Positions 30,918 through 37,448 of a stretch of DNA of 46,976 nt are shown here, in pieces. A program made the translations under genes and the position numbers. Location of the stretch: the IMG/VR virus record IMGVR_UViG_3300046517_000853, positions 1-46,976 of that record; one strand, 5' to 3'. A model generated the notes under the pieces. The model saw only the letters and a program-made list of their open reading frames with translations. It did no database searches and had not been told where the DNA came from. How positions within the stretch are numbered: position 1 is the stretch's first letter; each line of letters starts with the position of its first letter. This stretch comes from a virus.

Positions 30918-33041
30918 TTACTTGGTCGTTAGAATCTTCTTATTCTTTTTCGCGTTATGGGCATTCACGATGGTCTCAGCTAATTCCTTCATTAGTGAGT
31001 CCTCATTCCATTGTGGCATCTCACCTTTATTCATGCCATCATGGAACTGATATCGCTTCCTTTCAACGATGCCGTCTAGTGTGGAATCTATAGCCGTGAG
31101 TCCTTCCATGTGCGCGTATATCGCTGACACTGAAGTACTCACACTTCCTATACGAATGAATCTACTCTCTGCCTGTTCTTCTCTACCAGGATTCCACATT
31201 CTTTCGTGTAACACGCAATCACAACACGTCTGGAGATTTAATCCCTCTCCTGCAGCGATTGTTGATGCCACAAGAATCGCCTGTTTGGATTCGTTGAATA
31301 TCGTTTGGGTAGTGTGAACCTGACTTGAATCCATCCCTGATACGAATTTCAAGACTGGAATATTATTTCCATGAACTGACTTGAAGTAATCGAACAACAT
31401 GTCCTGAACATCTTTATGGTGGGCAAACACCACAATCTTACGGTCAGTGTCTTCGATGAATTCGTTGACATATTCCTGGGTTGCATCAATCTTAGCTAGT
31501 GCGACTAGATGCCGCATTTTAGCCATTGCTGCAATAATAGCCATGCCACCTAAATTACCTGACTGTTCTTCAAACCATTTAACGAAATCATCAACTGCCA
31601 CGTCATAGGATTCCTGTTTCTCAGGGTCCATCTTGACGTATAGTTTGGTTCGATTGATTAGAGGTAATTCGGGCATTACTTCCGCTCGTTCACGTCGGAT
31701 GCAAATGTCCTTCGTGTATTCACGAAATAATTTGATGTTCTTAATTCCGCCCTCTTTTCTGAATGCGCCCTGCCAGAAATAACTGACCCATTTAGTCTTG
31801 AATCCCTCTTCCGAATTGAACTTCATTGGATCGAGCATATTCAAGACTGGAAATAATTCACTACCTCTATTATTCCATGGCGTTCCGCTGAGTGCGATTA
31901 CTTTCTTTCCTTTGACTACGCGCCGAACCATCTGAGTCCGTGCCGAGTCAACATTTTTAATCTGTTGACACTCATCTAATACGACCGACTTGATATCCAA
32001 ATCATCGAACTTCTTGATATCGAACCCTGAATTGATTACTCTCCCCGACTTCAGAGTCTTGGACTTCGGAACCATCATGTCATAACTAATGATGTAATTC
32101 TTGAATCCGGGCATCGGCTCATCTTTCGATGAACTGATAATCCACGGAATGTGGTCTTTGCCCATCCATTTAATGATGAACATTGCAAACTGATATTGGA
32201 GAGCTGACTTGACTATCCACAATGTGGACTGATATTCAGGATGGAACTTCAAGAGTCCACCGGCCTGAATAGTTTTACCTAATCCCATTTCATCGAAGAT
32301 AGCCACGCCATGATTTACGGCTAATGCCGCTTCACCGAATTTCATTCCTTCTAACTGAAAATCGTATGGTCTCTTACGTGAACAAAGAACACAATTATTC
32401 TTATCCCATACGTGTTCACACGATGGGTCGCCACCGAATTGAAATGTATGAAATGGTGTCCCTTTAGGAATCCGGCGGACTAGCAGGTGGGAACATTCTA
32501 ATTGAATGAACTTCCAATCGAACTTCTTGTCGTCACCAGTTACCAGATTCCAATCATGGTCAGTCTTGGCGACTTTACCACAATATTCACATTTGTCTTG
32601 AAGCCGTGTAATCGAATACTTCGGAGTCCGAACTATTTGTTCCTCGAATGCAATCGGTACGATGACTTTCTTTTCATCGAATGTAACTTCTACATCTGCA
32701 CCTGACCGAATTGCATCGATGATATTTTGGTCTAATGAAAGAGTTGAACATGGTGACGTGTTATCACATCCGATTTCTCTCGCTTTATTAGACCACACTT
32801 CATCATGCCCATGAAATGGACCGACTATGGCATGAGCCACTTCGTGAAGATTTGTATTCTTAACATCCGGGGTTGGATGAATGTCAATATGGTGGGCTGA
32901 TAGGATGATTGTCTTGTCTTTATGTGAACACAAGCCAAGGAATCGACTGGACGAATCAGTGTTGAGACGAATATGCCAATCCGTCAGTCCGTGTTTATTC
33001 AGATTATCCCTGAGATGTTGTGTCGCCTCTTGTCTAGTCAT
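30918..33041 (-). CDS. SprT-like metallopeptidase fused to SNF2-type DNA helicase
   Basis: The 707-residue protein combines two activities. Residues 1-100 hold a SprT-like zinc peptidase: HEVAH (66-70) and HGHDEVW (77-83) as third ligand. CEYC (151-154), a later C-x-H (183-185) and CEH/CVLC (208-220) look like zinc ribbons. From residue 225 a SNF2/SF2 helicase follows: DEMGLGKT (250-257), DECQ (356-359), SGTPWNNRGSEL (385-396) and NPGREEQAESRFIRIGS near 630. SprT/SPRTN proteins cleave proteins crosslinked to DNA; coupling to a dsDNA translocase suggests a protein-DNA crosslink or roadblock remover, an inference. Activity of each half looks intact. Confidence 0.9.
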   Translation of the reverse strand: MTRQEATQHLRDNLNKHGLTDWHIRLNTDSSSRFLGLCSHKDKTIILSAHHIDIHPTPDVKNTNLHEVAHAIVGPFHGHDEVWSNKAREIGCDNTSPCSTLSLDQNIIDAIRSGADVEVTFDEKKVIVPIAFEEQIVRTPKYSITRLQDKCEYCGKVAKTDHDWNLVTGDDKKFDWKFIQLECSHLLVRRIPKGTPFHTFQFGGDPSCEHVWDKNNCVLCSRKRPYDFQLEGMKFGEAALAVNHGVAIFDEMGLGKTIQAGGLLKFHPEYQSTLWIVKSALQYQFAMFIIKWMGKDHIPWIISSSKDEPMPGFKNYIISYDMMVPKSKTLKSGRVINSGFDIKKFDDLDIKSVVLDECQQIKNVDSARTQMVRRVVKGKKVIALSGTPWNNRGSELFPVLNMLDPMKFNSEEGFKTKWVSYFWQGAFRKEGGIKNIKLFREYTKDICIRRERAEVMPELPLINRTKLYVKMDPEKQESYDVAVDDFVKWFEEQSGNLGGMAIIAAMAKMRHLVALAKIDATQEYVNEFIEDTDRKIVVFAHHKDVQDMLFDYFKSVHGNNIPVLKFVSGMDSSQVHTTQTIFNESKQAILVASTIAAGEGLNLQTCCDCVLHERMWNPGREEQAESRFIRIGSVSTSVSAIYAHMEGLTAIDSTLDGIVERKRYQFHDGMNKGEMPQWNEDSLMKELAETIVNAHNAKKNKKILTTK

Positions 33042-33059
33042 TTGATGTTCCAGTCTGAA

Positions 33060-33773
33060 TTAGTTGGATTTATTTCGTTTGGCTACGATTTCTAATGCAG
33101 CAGTTTCAGCCGATACACCATATGCTTCCATACGCATCTTAAGTGCGGATGGATTAATGCCGTGTTTAGATGCCATCTCATTCAATTCTTTTCGTTGAAC
33201 TGAATGACCTGGCTTATTCGTAGTGACAGCTCCTTTAATGGATTTAACCCGTGGTTCACCGGATGGATAGTTGATTATGTCCTTATCGAATTCTTTCCTT
33301 TGTTCCTTGTTCTTGATTCGTGGTGCGAATTCCTGTAACTGAATCTGCCACATCGCCTTTTCGTTTTTCTTCTCTTTGGCGAATTTTTCTGCCTGAAAGA
33401 TGATGGGCTGTAATGCCTCGATTCTAACTCGAATCTCTTTCACGAATGCGTAGTATTTTTCATCCTCTGGAATCTCTGGATTAGATTGAATCGAAGCCAT
33501 TAGTTCGGATGCGGGAGTCGTCTGCGCGTTGAATATTTCAGTCGAATCGATAATGCTGGAATCTCGTTTCCTCGATTCCTCGATTATTTGTCTGGATTCC
33601 ATTGACTTTTTAGTATTGGCGATTGTAATGTCATTCTGTTCTTGAATGCATTCTTTGCATATCCAGATGTTATTCGATTCCATCCAAAGTTCCCGCTGGT
33701 CTATCTGACCATGAGAGTCAAGATGAATCTTCACGTCACATTCGCCGATTCGTTTGGCTACTTTATTCAACAT
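33060..33773 (-). CDS. Hypothetical coiled-coil protein with Cys motif
   Basis: The 237-residue protein begins with a possible zinc site (GEC, ICKEC near residues 11 and 38-42), followed by long charged helices (KSMESRQIIEESRKRDSSII, AKEKKNEKAMWQIQLQEF) and a C-terminal region (MASKHGINPSALKMRMEAYG, residues about 203-222) that looks like a helix-turn-helix. It starts on the stop of the preceding gene (TAATG) and ends 19 bases before the SNF2 start. Possibly a regulator or accessory of the helicase; not proven. Confidence 0.62.
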   Translation of the reverse strand: MLNKVAKRIGECDVKIHLDSHGQIDQRELWMESNNIWICKECIQEQNDITIANTKKSMESRQIIEESRKRDSSIIDSTEIFNAQTTPASELMASIQSNPEIPEDEKYYAFVKEIRVRIEALQPIIFQAEKFAKEKKNEKAMWQIQLQEFAPRIKNKEQRKEFDKDIINYPSGEPRVKSIKGAVTTNKPGHSVQRKELNEMASKHGINPSALKMRMEAYGVSAETAALEIVAKRNKSN

Positions 33774-34015
33774 TACGACACCTTACGTTTCTTTGAATTG
33801 ACTTGATTAGTTGAACTAGTTGATTTATTGGATTTCATCTCGGCCCGTCGAATTGCGTGGAGTTTAGCACGGCTAAACTGTTGTGCGATTAAGGGATTAG
33901 AATGATAATCACACGTCCCAATTCTTGACTTGACAGAATTAGACAGAACTACGTCCAGGGGGAATGATTGAACCCGCTTAATTCGTTTACAGATTGTACA
34001 GAAGAATCGTTTCAT
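33773..34015 (-). CDS. Small Cys-containing basic protein
   Basis: The 80-residue protein has CTIC near residue 6 and CDYH near residue 35, a C-x2-C...C-x2-H zinc pattern, plus a basic Ser/Lys-rich tail (KSNKSTSSTNQVNSKKRK). AGGACAGCATAATC precedes the ATG. It is coupled to the next gene by TAATG. A nucleic-acid-binding role is plausible from charge only. Confidence 0.6.
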   Translation of the reverse strand: MKRFFCTICKRIKRVQSFPLDVVLSNSVKSRIGTCDYHSNPLIAQQFSRAKLHAIRRAEMKSNKSTSSTNQVNSKKRKVS

Positions 34016-34051
34016 GATTATGCTGTCCTCTCGGAATTTTCAGCCTGAATT

Positions 34052-34336
34052 TCAATCTTCATAAACATCGGTGATACCGATTAGCATGGTTGGCCAATTT
34101 AATTGACGTGCAGCCAATATCATTGGGTCCGACCACACATCCTGTTCATATGGTGTATATGTTCCGTCTAGATTATCTCTAACCTGTAACGGTTCAATCT
34201 GTCCTTGTTTCTGAAGGACAGCCACCATTTTATTGATGAAATATCGGTCCGTGCGCGTAGGATGATGATTGGAGGGAATTACTAGTTCGATGGGAACTAT
34301 GTAATTTTGTCCAGACTTGCGGGAGACTTGACTCAT
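34052..34336 (-). CDS. ParB/sulfiredoxin-fold-like protein
   Basis: The 94-residue protein follows the ParB N-terminal pattern: IVPIELVIPSNHHPTRTDRYFINKMVAVLQKQGQIEPLQVRDNLDGTYTP and then MILAARQLNWPTMLIGITD, matching the parallel strands and the A-A-x-x-L-x-W-x-x-(I/V) element. The GxxR catalytic or CTP-binding box is replaced by YEQDVWSD, so CTPase activity is doubtful. It lacks the HTH half of full ParB. Many phages carry such stand-alone domains as nucleases or regulators. Confidence 0.6.
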   Translation of the reverse strand: MSQVSRKSGQNYIVPIELVIPSNHHPTRTDRYFINKMVAVLQKQGQIEPLQVRDNLDGTYTPYEQDVWSDPMILAARQLNWPTMLIGITDVYED

Positions 34337-34397
34337 TGAACATCTGTCCTTTCGGAGTTTCAGATTGTAGCTGGATTTAATTGTTTGAAATTAAATG

Positions 34398-34469
34398 GCT
34401 ACGTGAGCGGACCGCCGACCCTCTTAGGGTAGCATGGGCCGAGGTTCGATGCAACCCCAAGATGTAGTG
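34398..34469 (+). other. tRNA-like fold, probably degenerate
   Basis: GCTACGT (34398-34404) can pair with ATGTAGT (34462-34468) as a 7-bp acceptor-like stem with two G-U pairs. In between, ACC CTCTTAG GGT gives an anticodon-like arm with a CTT triplet (T before, A after) and TTCGATG looks like a T-loop. The T-stem has several mismatches and no normal D-arm exists. I treat it as a remnant or chance structure, not a functional tRNA. Confidence 0.25.
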
Positions 34470-34478
34470 ACGAATGGC

Positions 34479-34520
34479 CGAGCTAGGCACTAGATATTGT
34501 GGTATCCGGCACCTAGCTCG
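34479..34520 (-). other. 9-bp inverted repeat downstream of the 110-aa zinc protein gene
   Basis: CGAGCTAGG (34479-34487) is the exact reverse complement of CCTAGCTCG (34512-34520), with a 24-nt loop. It lies 22 bases after the stop codon of the minus-strand gene ending at 34542, inside a 205-bp gene-free gap. Terminator or processing site; no U-tract is seen. Confidence 0.45.
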
Positions 34521-34541
34521 ACCGTAGTTAATTGTTCTCAG

Positions 34542-34874
34542 TTAAAAGTCAATCTTCCATCCCATCTCTTTATACAGTTTACGTCTCTTAGCTAACATTT
34601 CCTCATTTGGTTGAATTTCATTTGATTTGATTGGTTCGATTGATTGAATAGGGTCGGGGATTGATTCGATGATATTCATCTGACGACAATCAAAACATCT
34701 CGGTTTATCTTCTCTGAGTGCGATTGTATCGATTATAAACATATCACCACAATCCCAACATTTAGCTTCCTTACCTGCAAGAATATGTGTTAATCCTTTA
34801 TGTACGAAGAAACTACATTCTGTACATTTCCATGTTTTTCGATCTATGAAGATTAGTTTATGCGGATGTTTCAT
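34542..34874 (-). CDS. Multi-CxxC zinc protein, first gene of the early cluster
   Basis: The 110-residue protein has three Cys pairs: CTEC (residues about 15-18), CWDC (36-39) and CFDC (57-60), suggesting rubredoxin-like or zinc-ribbon folds. The C-terminal third is Pro/Ile/Glu-rich, ending in a helix (LAKRRKLYKEMGWKIDF). I start at 34874, with AAAGGAAACAGAC upstream, and not at an in-frame ATG at 34940. It is the first gene after the strong promoter at 34980-35008, so it is probably made early. Function unknown; a regulator is possible. Confidence 0.68.
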   Translation of the reverse strand: MKHPHKLIFIDRKTWKCTECSFFVHKGLTHILAGKEAKCWDCGDMFIIDTIALREDKPRCFDCRQMNIIESIPDPIQSIEPIKSNEIQPNEEMLAKRRKLYKEMGWKIDF

Positions 34875-34979
34875 TGTCTGTTTCCTTTTAACTAATTGAC
34901 CGGGCCAGGGTCGGTTTCGGGCCGAGCGATTCCATGCCATGCCATCATTAGGTGTGTCTCCGTGTCTGTCCGTGTGTTG

Positions 34980-35008
34980 AGTCTAGCACGATCGACCACA
35001 CTTGTCAA
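34980..35008 (-). promoter_or_regulatory. Near-consensus sigma70-type promoter for the early minus-strand genes
   Basis: On the minus strand the sequence reads TTGACA (35008-35003), a 17-bp spacer, then TAGACT (34985-34980). This is a perfect -35 and a good -10 at optimal spacing. Transcription would start near 34973 and enter the gene at 34874 after about 100 nt of leader. It lies in the left arm of the long palindrome, so structure and initiation could interact. Confidence 0.75.
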
Positions 35009-35307
35009 CCCACCCCACACCCACACAACTAAACACACATATAAACCTAAACAATTATCTAAACATAAAAAAAAACAAAAAAAAAAAAGTAAATACAAAG
35101 TGTTGGGGGTATGTTTGTGTGGTTGGGGGTGGGTGAGGTGTGGTCGGTTGGCACCAAGTGAACACAGAGACACACACACATAGACACTTCAATTATTTGA
35201 CGAATTATATGGCATCACGCACAGCCAATTAGTCGGACTCGCGGAGCGAAACATTCCTGAGACTACGCGCACAGACTATGCGCACAGCTTTAGGTGGGAT
35301 GTAAAGA

Positions 35308-35326
35308 TGAGCCAGATTATGGCTCA
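35308..35326. other. 7-bp hairpin in the control region
   Basis: TGAGCCA (35308-35314) and TGGCTCA (35320-35326) form a perfect stem around GATTA. It is flanked by GGTGGGAT repeats (GGTGGGAT near 35293, GGGTGGGAT near 35332 and GGTGGGAT near 35347). Possible protein-binding site or terminator. Confidence 0.4.
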
Positions 35327-35357
35327 GGTTGGGGTGGGATTAGATCGGTGGGATGAT

Positions 35358-35382
35358 GGGGCCAGTTTGCGGTCCTGGCCCC
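35358..35382 (-). terminator. Strong GC hairpin after the GC-rich gene
   Basis: GGGGCCAG (35358-35365) and CTGGCCCC (35375-35382) form an 8-bp, GC-rich stem with a 9-nt loop, starting 9 bases after the stop codon at 35392 on the minus strand. There is no U-run, but its strength and place make it the likely end of the single-gene transcript. Confidence 0.6.
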
Positions 35383-35391
35383 GTGAGAGAA

Positions 35392-35874
35392 TTACTCCTC
35401 AGTGTTCTCCGCAGCTTCGGCAGCTTTCTTGGCGGCGCGTGCATCCAACCGCGCTTTCATTGCGGTAGCTTCCTCGATGGCGTCTTCCTCGGAGAATCCA
35501 GAATCTTCGAGGAGCTTCGCCTGAGTCTTAATCCAAAGAGCTGAATCATTGGCGGAAGTGGGCTGCTGGAGTCCGGCGGCAGTGACCTGAGCTGACATTG
35601 CAGCCTGACGCTGTTTCCCCAGTTCCTTACCATTGACCAGCTTCACCAGATCCTTTACATCCGGCATCTTGTTAGCCGTTTGAATCTCGGCGTATGCCGA
35701 CTTGTAATCATCCTCGGTCCAGTTCTTGTAGGGTTTGTCTACGCCGAATCCCTGGAACGTTCCCGCGAACTTGAGAAATGGTGTGGTGTTCAATTCACCA
35801 TCAGCTTTCTTCAGTTCCGTGAGGGGTTTGCCAAACCAATTCTCAACCTTGCCGTCAAACTTTCCTGTGAACAT
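35392..35874 (-). CDS. Hypothetical protein in its own GC-rich transcription unit
   Basis: The 160-residue protein has a beta/aromatic N-terminal half (FTGKFDGKVENWFGKPLTEL, FLKFAGTFQGFGVDKPYKNW) and an Ala/Glu/Lys helix at the C-terminus. I start it at 35874 with GGAGACAGACAA upstream; the in-frame ATG at 35952 lacks support. The gene is clearly richer in G+C than its neighbours, about half by eye, and is framed by a candidate promoter (36016-36044) and a strong hairpin (35358-35382). That pattern fits a recently acquired or independently expressed early gene. Function unknown. Confidence 0.68.
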   Translation of the reverse strand: MFTGKFDGKVENWFGKPLTELKKADGELNTTPFLKFAGTFQGFGVDKPYKNWTEDDYKSAYAEIQTANKMPDVKDLVKLVNGKELGKQRQAAMSAQVTAAGLQQPTSANDSALWIKTQAKLLEDSGFSEEDAIEEATAMKARLDARAAKKAAEAAENTEE

Positions 35875-36015
35875 TTGTCTGTCTCCTCTGACTCTCGGAA
35901 CCCCATGTTCCGATTCTCTTTCCGACCCTGCGACAAGTGGCGAGTCGGTCAACTTTGTCTATCCGTTCGGGTTTCGCCTTGCGGCTACCGGCCTAGTTGG
36001 AATCGACTTGTCTAG

Positions 36016-36044
36016 AGTATCACAGTCAAGGCCCGGTGCAACAA
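36016..36044 (-). promoter_or_regulatory. Candidate promoter of the GC-rich single gene
   Basis: On the minus strand TTGTTG (36044-36039), a 17-bp spacer and GATACT (36021-36016) preceded by TGT form an extended -10 type promoter. TTGCAC with a 16-bp spacer to TACTCT is a second reading of the same DNA. The transcript would have a leader of about 135 nt before 35874. Confidence 0.4.
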
Positions 36045-36090
36045 CAATCGACCGACCAGCCACATAATTATTTATGGATGAGCTGCCCGA

Positions 36091-36189
36091 CGCAAAGGAC
36101 TTTGCGACACAAAGGACTCGGCACAGAAAATTACTTTGCGCGAAGCGCAAAAGTTCTTTGAGGCACAGAGTCCTTTGTCTTGCAAAGTC
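36091..36189. repeat. Nested inverted repeat (92-nt stem-loop with internal hairpin)
   Basis: Stems read inward as GACTTTGC (36098-36105) with GCAAAGTC (36182-36189), ACAAAGGACTC (36109-36119) with GAGTCCTTTGT (36168-36178), and TTTGCGC (36135-36141) with GCGCAAA (36145-36151) around GAA. A 3x3 internal loop separates the two outer stems. A competing hairpin CGCAAAG/CTTTGCG (36091-36106) uses the same left outer arm, so two shapes are possible. Confidence 0.75.
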
Positions 36190-36292
36190 GAGGGCAGGGG
36201 AGTACACCCATGCATCGATGGGACTCCCACAAGTAGTCGGGGCGGCTTGCTTGAAATCAAATGTCTTAGGAAGAATCGTAGAAATAGAGTCT

Positions 36293-36314
36293 CATAATTA
36301 AGTTACATAATTAA
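36293..36314. repeat. CATAATTAA direct repeats
   Basis: CATAATTAA occurs at 36293-36301 and again at 36306-36314, with CATAATTA also at 36063-36070. The spacing of 13 bp and the AT-rich palindromic core TAATTA suggest operator sites of a small regulator; no binding protein is known. Confidence 0.4.
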
Positions 36315-36404
36315 ACGAGAGATTCAAGGAACGGCTCCAAGGTTGGGTAGGAAAAAGAGGGGGTCTAAACCTCTCATTCTAAGGGGGTTAGTGGGAGGAC
36401 CGAC

Positions 36405-36433
36405 TTGACAACGAATCGATTTCATGAGACAAT
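36405..36433 (+). promoter_or_regulatory. Candidate promoter at the head of the late arm
   Basis: TTGACA (36405-36410), 17 bp, then GACAAT (36428-36433). The -10 overlaps the ATG at 36424, so if this promoter is used the endonuclease-like gene would be read from an internal start or only downstream genes would be served. The match is moderate. Confidence 0.35.
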
Positions 36434-36843
36434 TCCTAATGTCTCTTTCCGATAAAACAATAAAGGAATATAAGAAATACAAACAAAGAGATAATAATTA
36501 TAAATATAAATATAAAATATCATTAGATTTTTTCAGGGATAAATTAATTGGTCAAGATTTTAAGTGTGCTATTTGTTCACTAAAGCAAATATTTTGTGGA
36601 GCTTTACAGGTAGATCATTGTCATAAGACAGGTAAGATACGTTCTCTCTTATGTTCACGATGTAATAAAGAACTTAGTAGATTTGAATCAAAGGGATCGG
36701 TTCCAGTTAGTCGGTCCCATCTAATAGATCCCAATACTGAGTATACTAAATATGTAAAACAACATCAGGGGAAATCATATGTCCATGGGTTTACTCGACG
36801 ACAACGCCTTCAATTTAGAATTGGCCAGGTTAAATGGGAGTAA
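36424..36843 (+). CDS. Endonuclease VII-like HNH nuclease
   Basis: The 139-residue protein has the recombination endonuclease VII signature: CAIC (residues 48-51), then VDHCHKTGKIRSLLCSRC (63-80) with catalytic D64, H65 and H67 and the second zinc pair C77/C80. T4 gp49 uses this fold to cut Holliday junctions and clear branched DNA before packaging, which fits the location ahead of the terminase genes. A Lys/Tyr-rich helix precedes the domain. No ribosome binding site is obvious before the ATG at 36424. The last 65 bases overlap the next gene. Confidence 0.85.
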   Translation: MRQFLMSLSDKTIKEYKKYKQRDNNYKYKYKISLDFFRDKLIGQDFKCAICSLKQIFCGALQVDHCHKTGKIRSLLCSRCNKELSRFESKGSVPVSRSHLIDPNTEYTKYVKQHQGKSYVHGFTRRQRLQFRIGQVKWE

Positions 36844-37369
36844 ACCTAAAGTAGTTACGCCAGAAGTAGTTCCCTCCGTTCCACCAATCCATCAAACAAT
36901 CGAACGACCTGGTAGACAATCAGGTGATAATAATGTGCCGGATTCACTCCGAAAGATTATTGGAGAGGATGCCTTATTGAATGGTAGACAATCTGCCGTC
37001 GGTCTGGCTAAATCATTCGGAATCTCGGCTTCAAGTGTAAGTGCGTATTCCAAGGGAAGTACATCAACAGATTCATACAATCAACCCAAACAATCAATCA
37101 TCGAACACATCAATAAGTCCAGGGCACGGGTTATAAAGAAGGCTAGTAAAACATTAAATGGTGCCCTTGAAGCGATTACACAAGAGAAATTAGATTACAC
37201 GGACGCTAAGGACTTGTCAGTCATTGCGAAAAATATGTCGGGAATCATTAAAGATTTGGAACCAACTAATCCTACCGACACGGACTCCAAGTCAAGTCCG
37301 CAGTTCATAATCTACGCACCTCAATTCAAATCAGAGAATTCATTCGATGTGATTCAAGTCAATGAATGA
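36779..37369 (+). CDS. Putative small terminase subunit
   Basis: The 196-residue protein has a helix-turn-helix near residues 80-102 (QSAVGLAKSFGISASSVSAY) followed by helices (INKSRARVIKKASKTLNGAL, DYTDAKDLSVIAKNMSGIIK), the layout of many small terminase subunits that bind the packaging site and form a ring. The C-terminal tail is short and polar. The large subunit is about 3.4 kb downstream, an unusually large gap. CAGGGGAAATC precedes the ATG. The alternative is a DNA-binding regulator. Confidence 0.6.
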   Translation: MSMGLLDDNAFNLELARLNGSKPKVVTPEVVPSVPPIHQTIERPGRQSGDNNVPDSLRKIIGEDALLNGRQSAVGLAKSFGISASSVSAYSKGSTSTDSYNQPKQSIIEHINKSRARVIKKASKTLNGALEAITQEKLDYTDAKDLSVIAKNMSGIIKDLEPTNPTDTDSKSSPQFIIYAPQFKSENSFDVIQVNE

Positions 37370-37408
37370 ATTCGCTAGTACATGGGCCGGCATTCAATCA
37401 GAGGGCGG

Positions 37409-37424
37409 GCGTGTGAATACAAGG
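37409..37424 (+). promoter_or_regulatory. GCGTGTGAATACAAGG element
   Basis: The element stands 25 bases before the gene at 37449 in a 79-bp gap. It is one of the similar sites at 38222 and 39776 (GCGTGTAAATACGAGG and GCGTGTAACTACAAG). A GGGCCGG-containing GC stretch precedes it. Likely a transcription or RNA-processing signal of the late genes. Confidence 0.5.
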
Positions 37425-37448
37425 GTTGTAGATACAAGGAGATAGAAT

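Larger units (their letters stand above)
34875..35391. other. 517-bp non-coding control region with long imperfect palindrome
   Basis: No gene is supported here; the long frames on both strands mirror each other because the DNA is nearly palindromic. The left arm (about 34952-35040) and right arm (about 35109-35188) are imperfect reverse complements, for example CGACCACAC (34993-35001) against GTGTGGTCG (35138-35146). The centre (35066-35090) is almost pure A. Strands are strongly biased to C/A or G/T. A sigma70-type promoter lies in the left arm. Replication origin or transcription control region is the likely role, by inference. Confidence 0.55.
35875..36423. other. 549-bp divergent non-coding region between early and late arms
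   Basis: No gene is supported; short frames here follow the inverted repeats. From left to right it holds a candidate minus-strand promoter (36016-36044), a nested inverted repeat (36091-36189), CATAATTA sites at 36063, 36293 and 36306, a purine-rich stretch (36345-36400) and a TTGACA box at 36405. It is the natural place for a regulatory switch between early minus-strand and late plus-strand transcription, or for the packaging start site near the small-terminase gene. These roles are inferred. Confidence 0.5.

Noticed and set aside
34892-35183. Long open frames of about 95 codons on both strands
   Set aside because: They mirror each other because the DNA is an imperfect palindrome of low complexity (C/A and G/T runs). 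No ribosome site or domain supports either.
10013-35270. Octamer ACGCGCAC/GTGCGCGT found about ten times in an AT-rich genome
   Set aside because: Most copies encode Arg-Ala in genes (CGC GCA) and the orientation is not consistent with one strand rule, so codon habit explains it; a full count was not possible by eye.
35680-36301. Overlapping frames of 60-111 codons around the divergent region
   Set aside because: They cross the GC-rich gene on the wrong strand or follow the nested inverted repeat at 36091-36189; no start signals or recognisable products.
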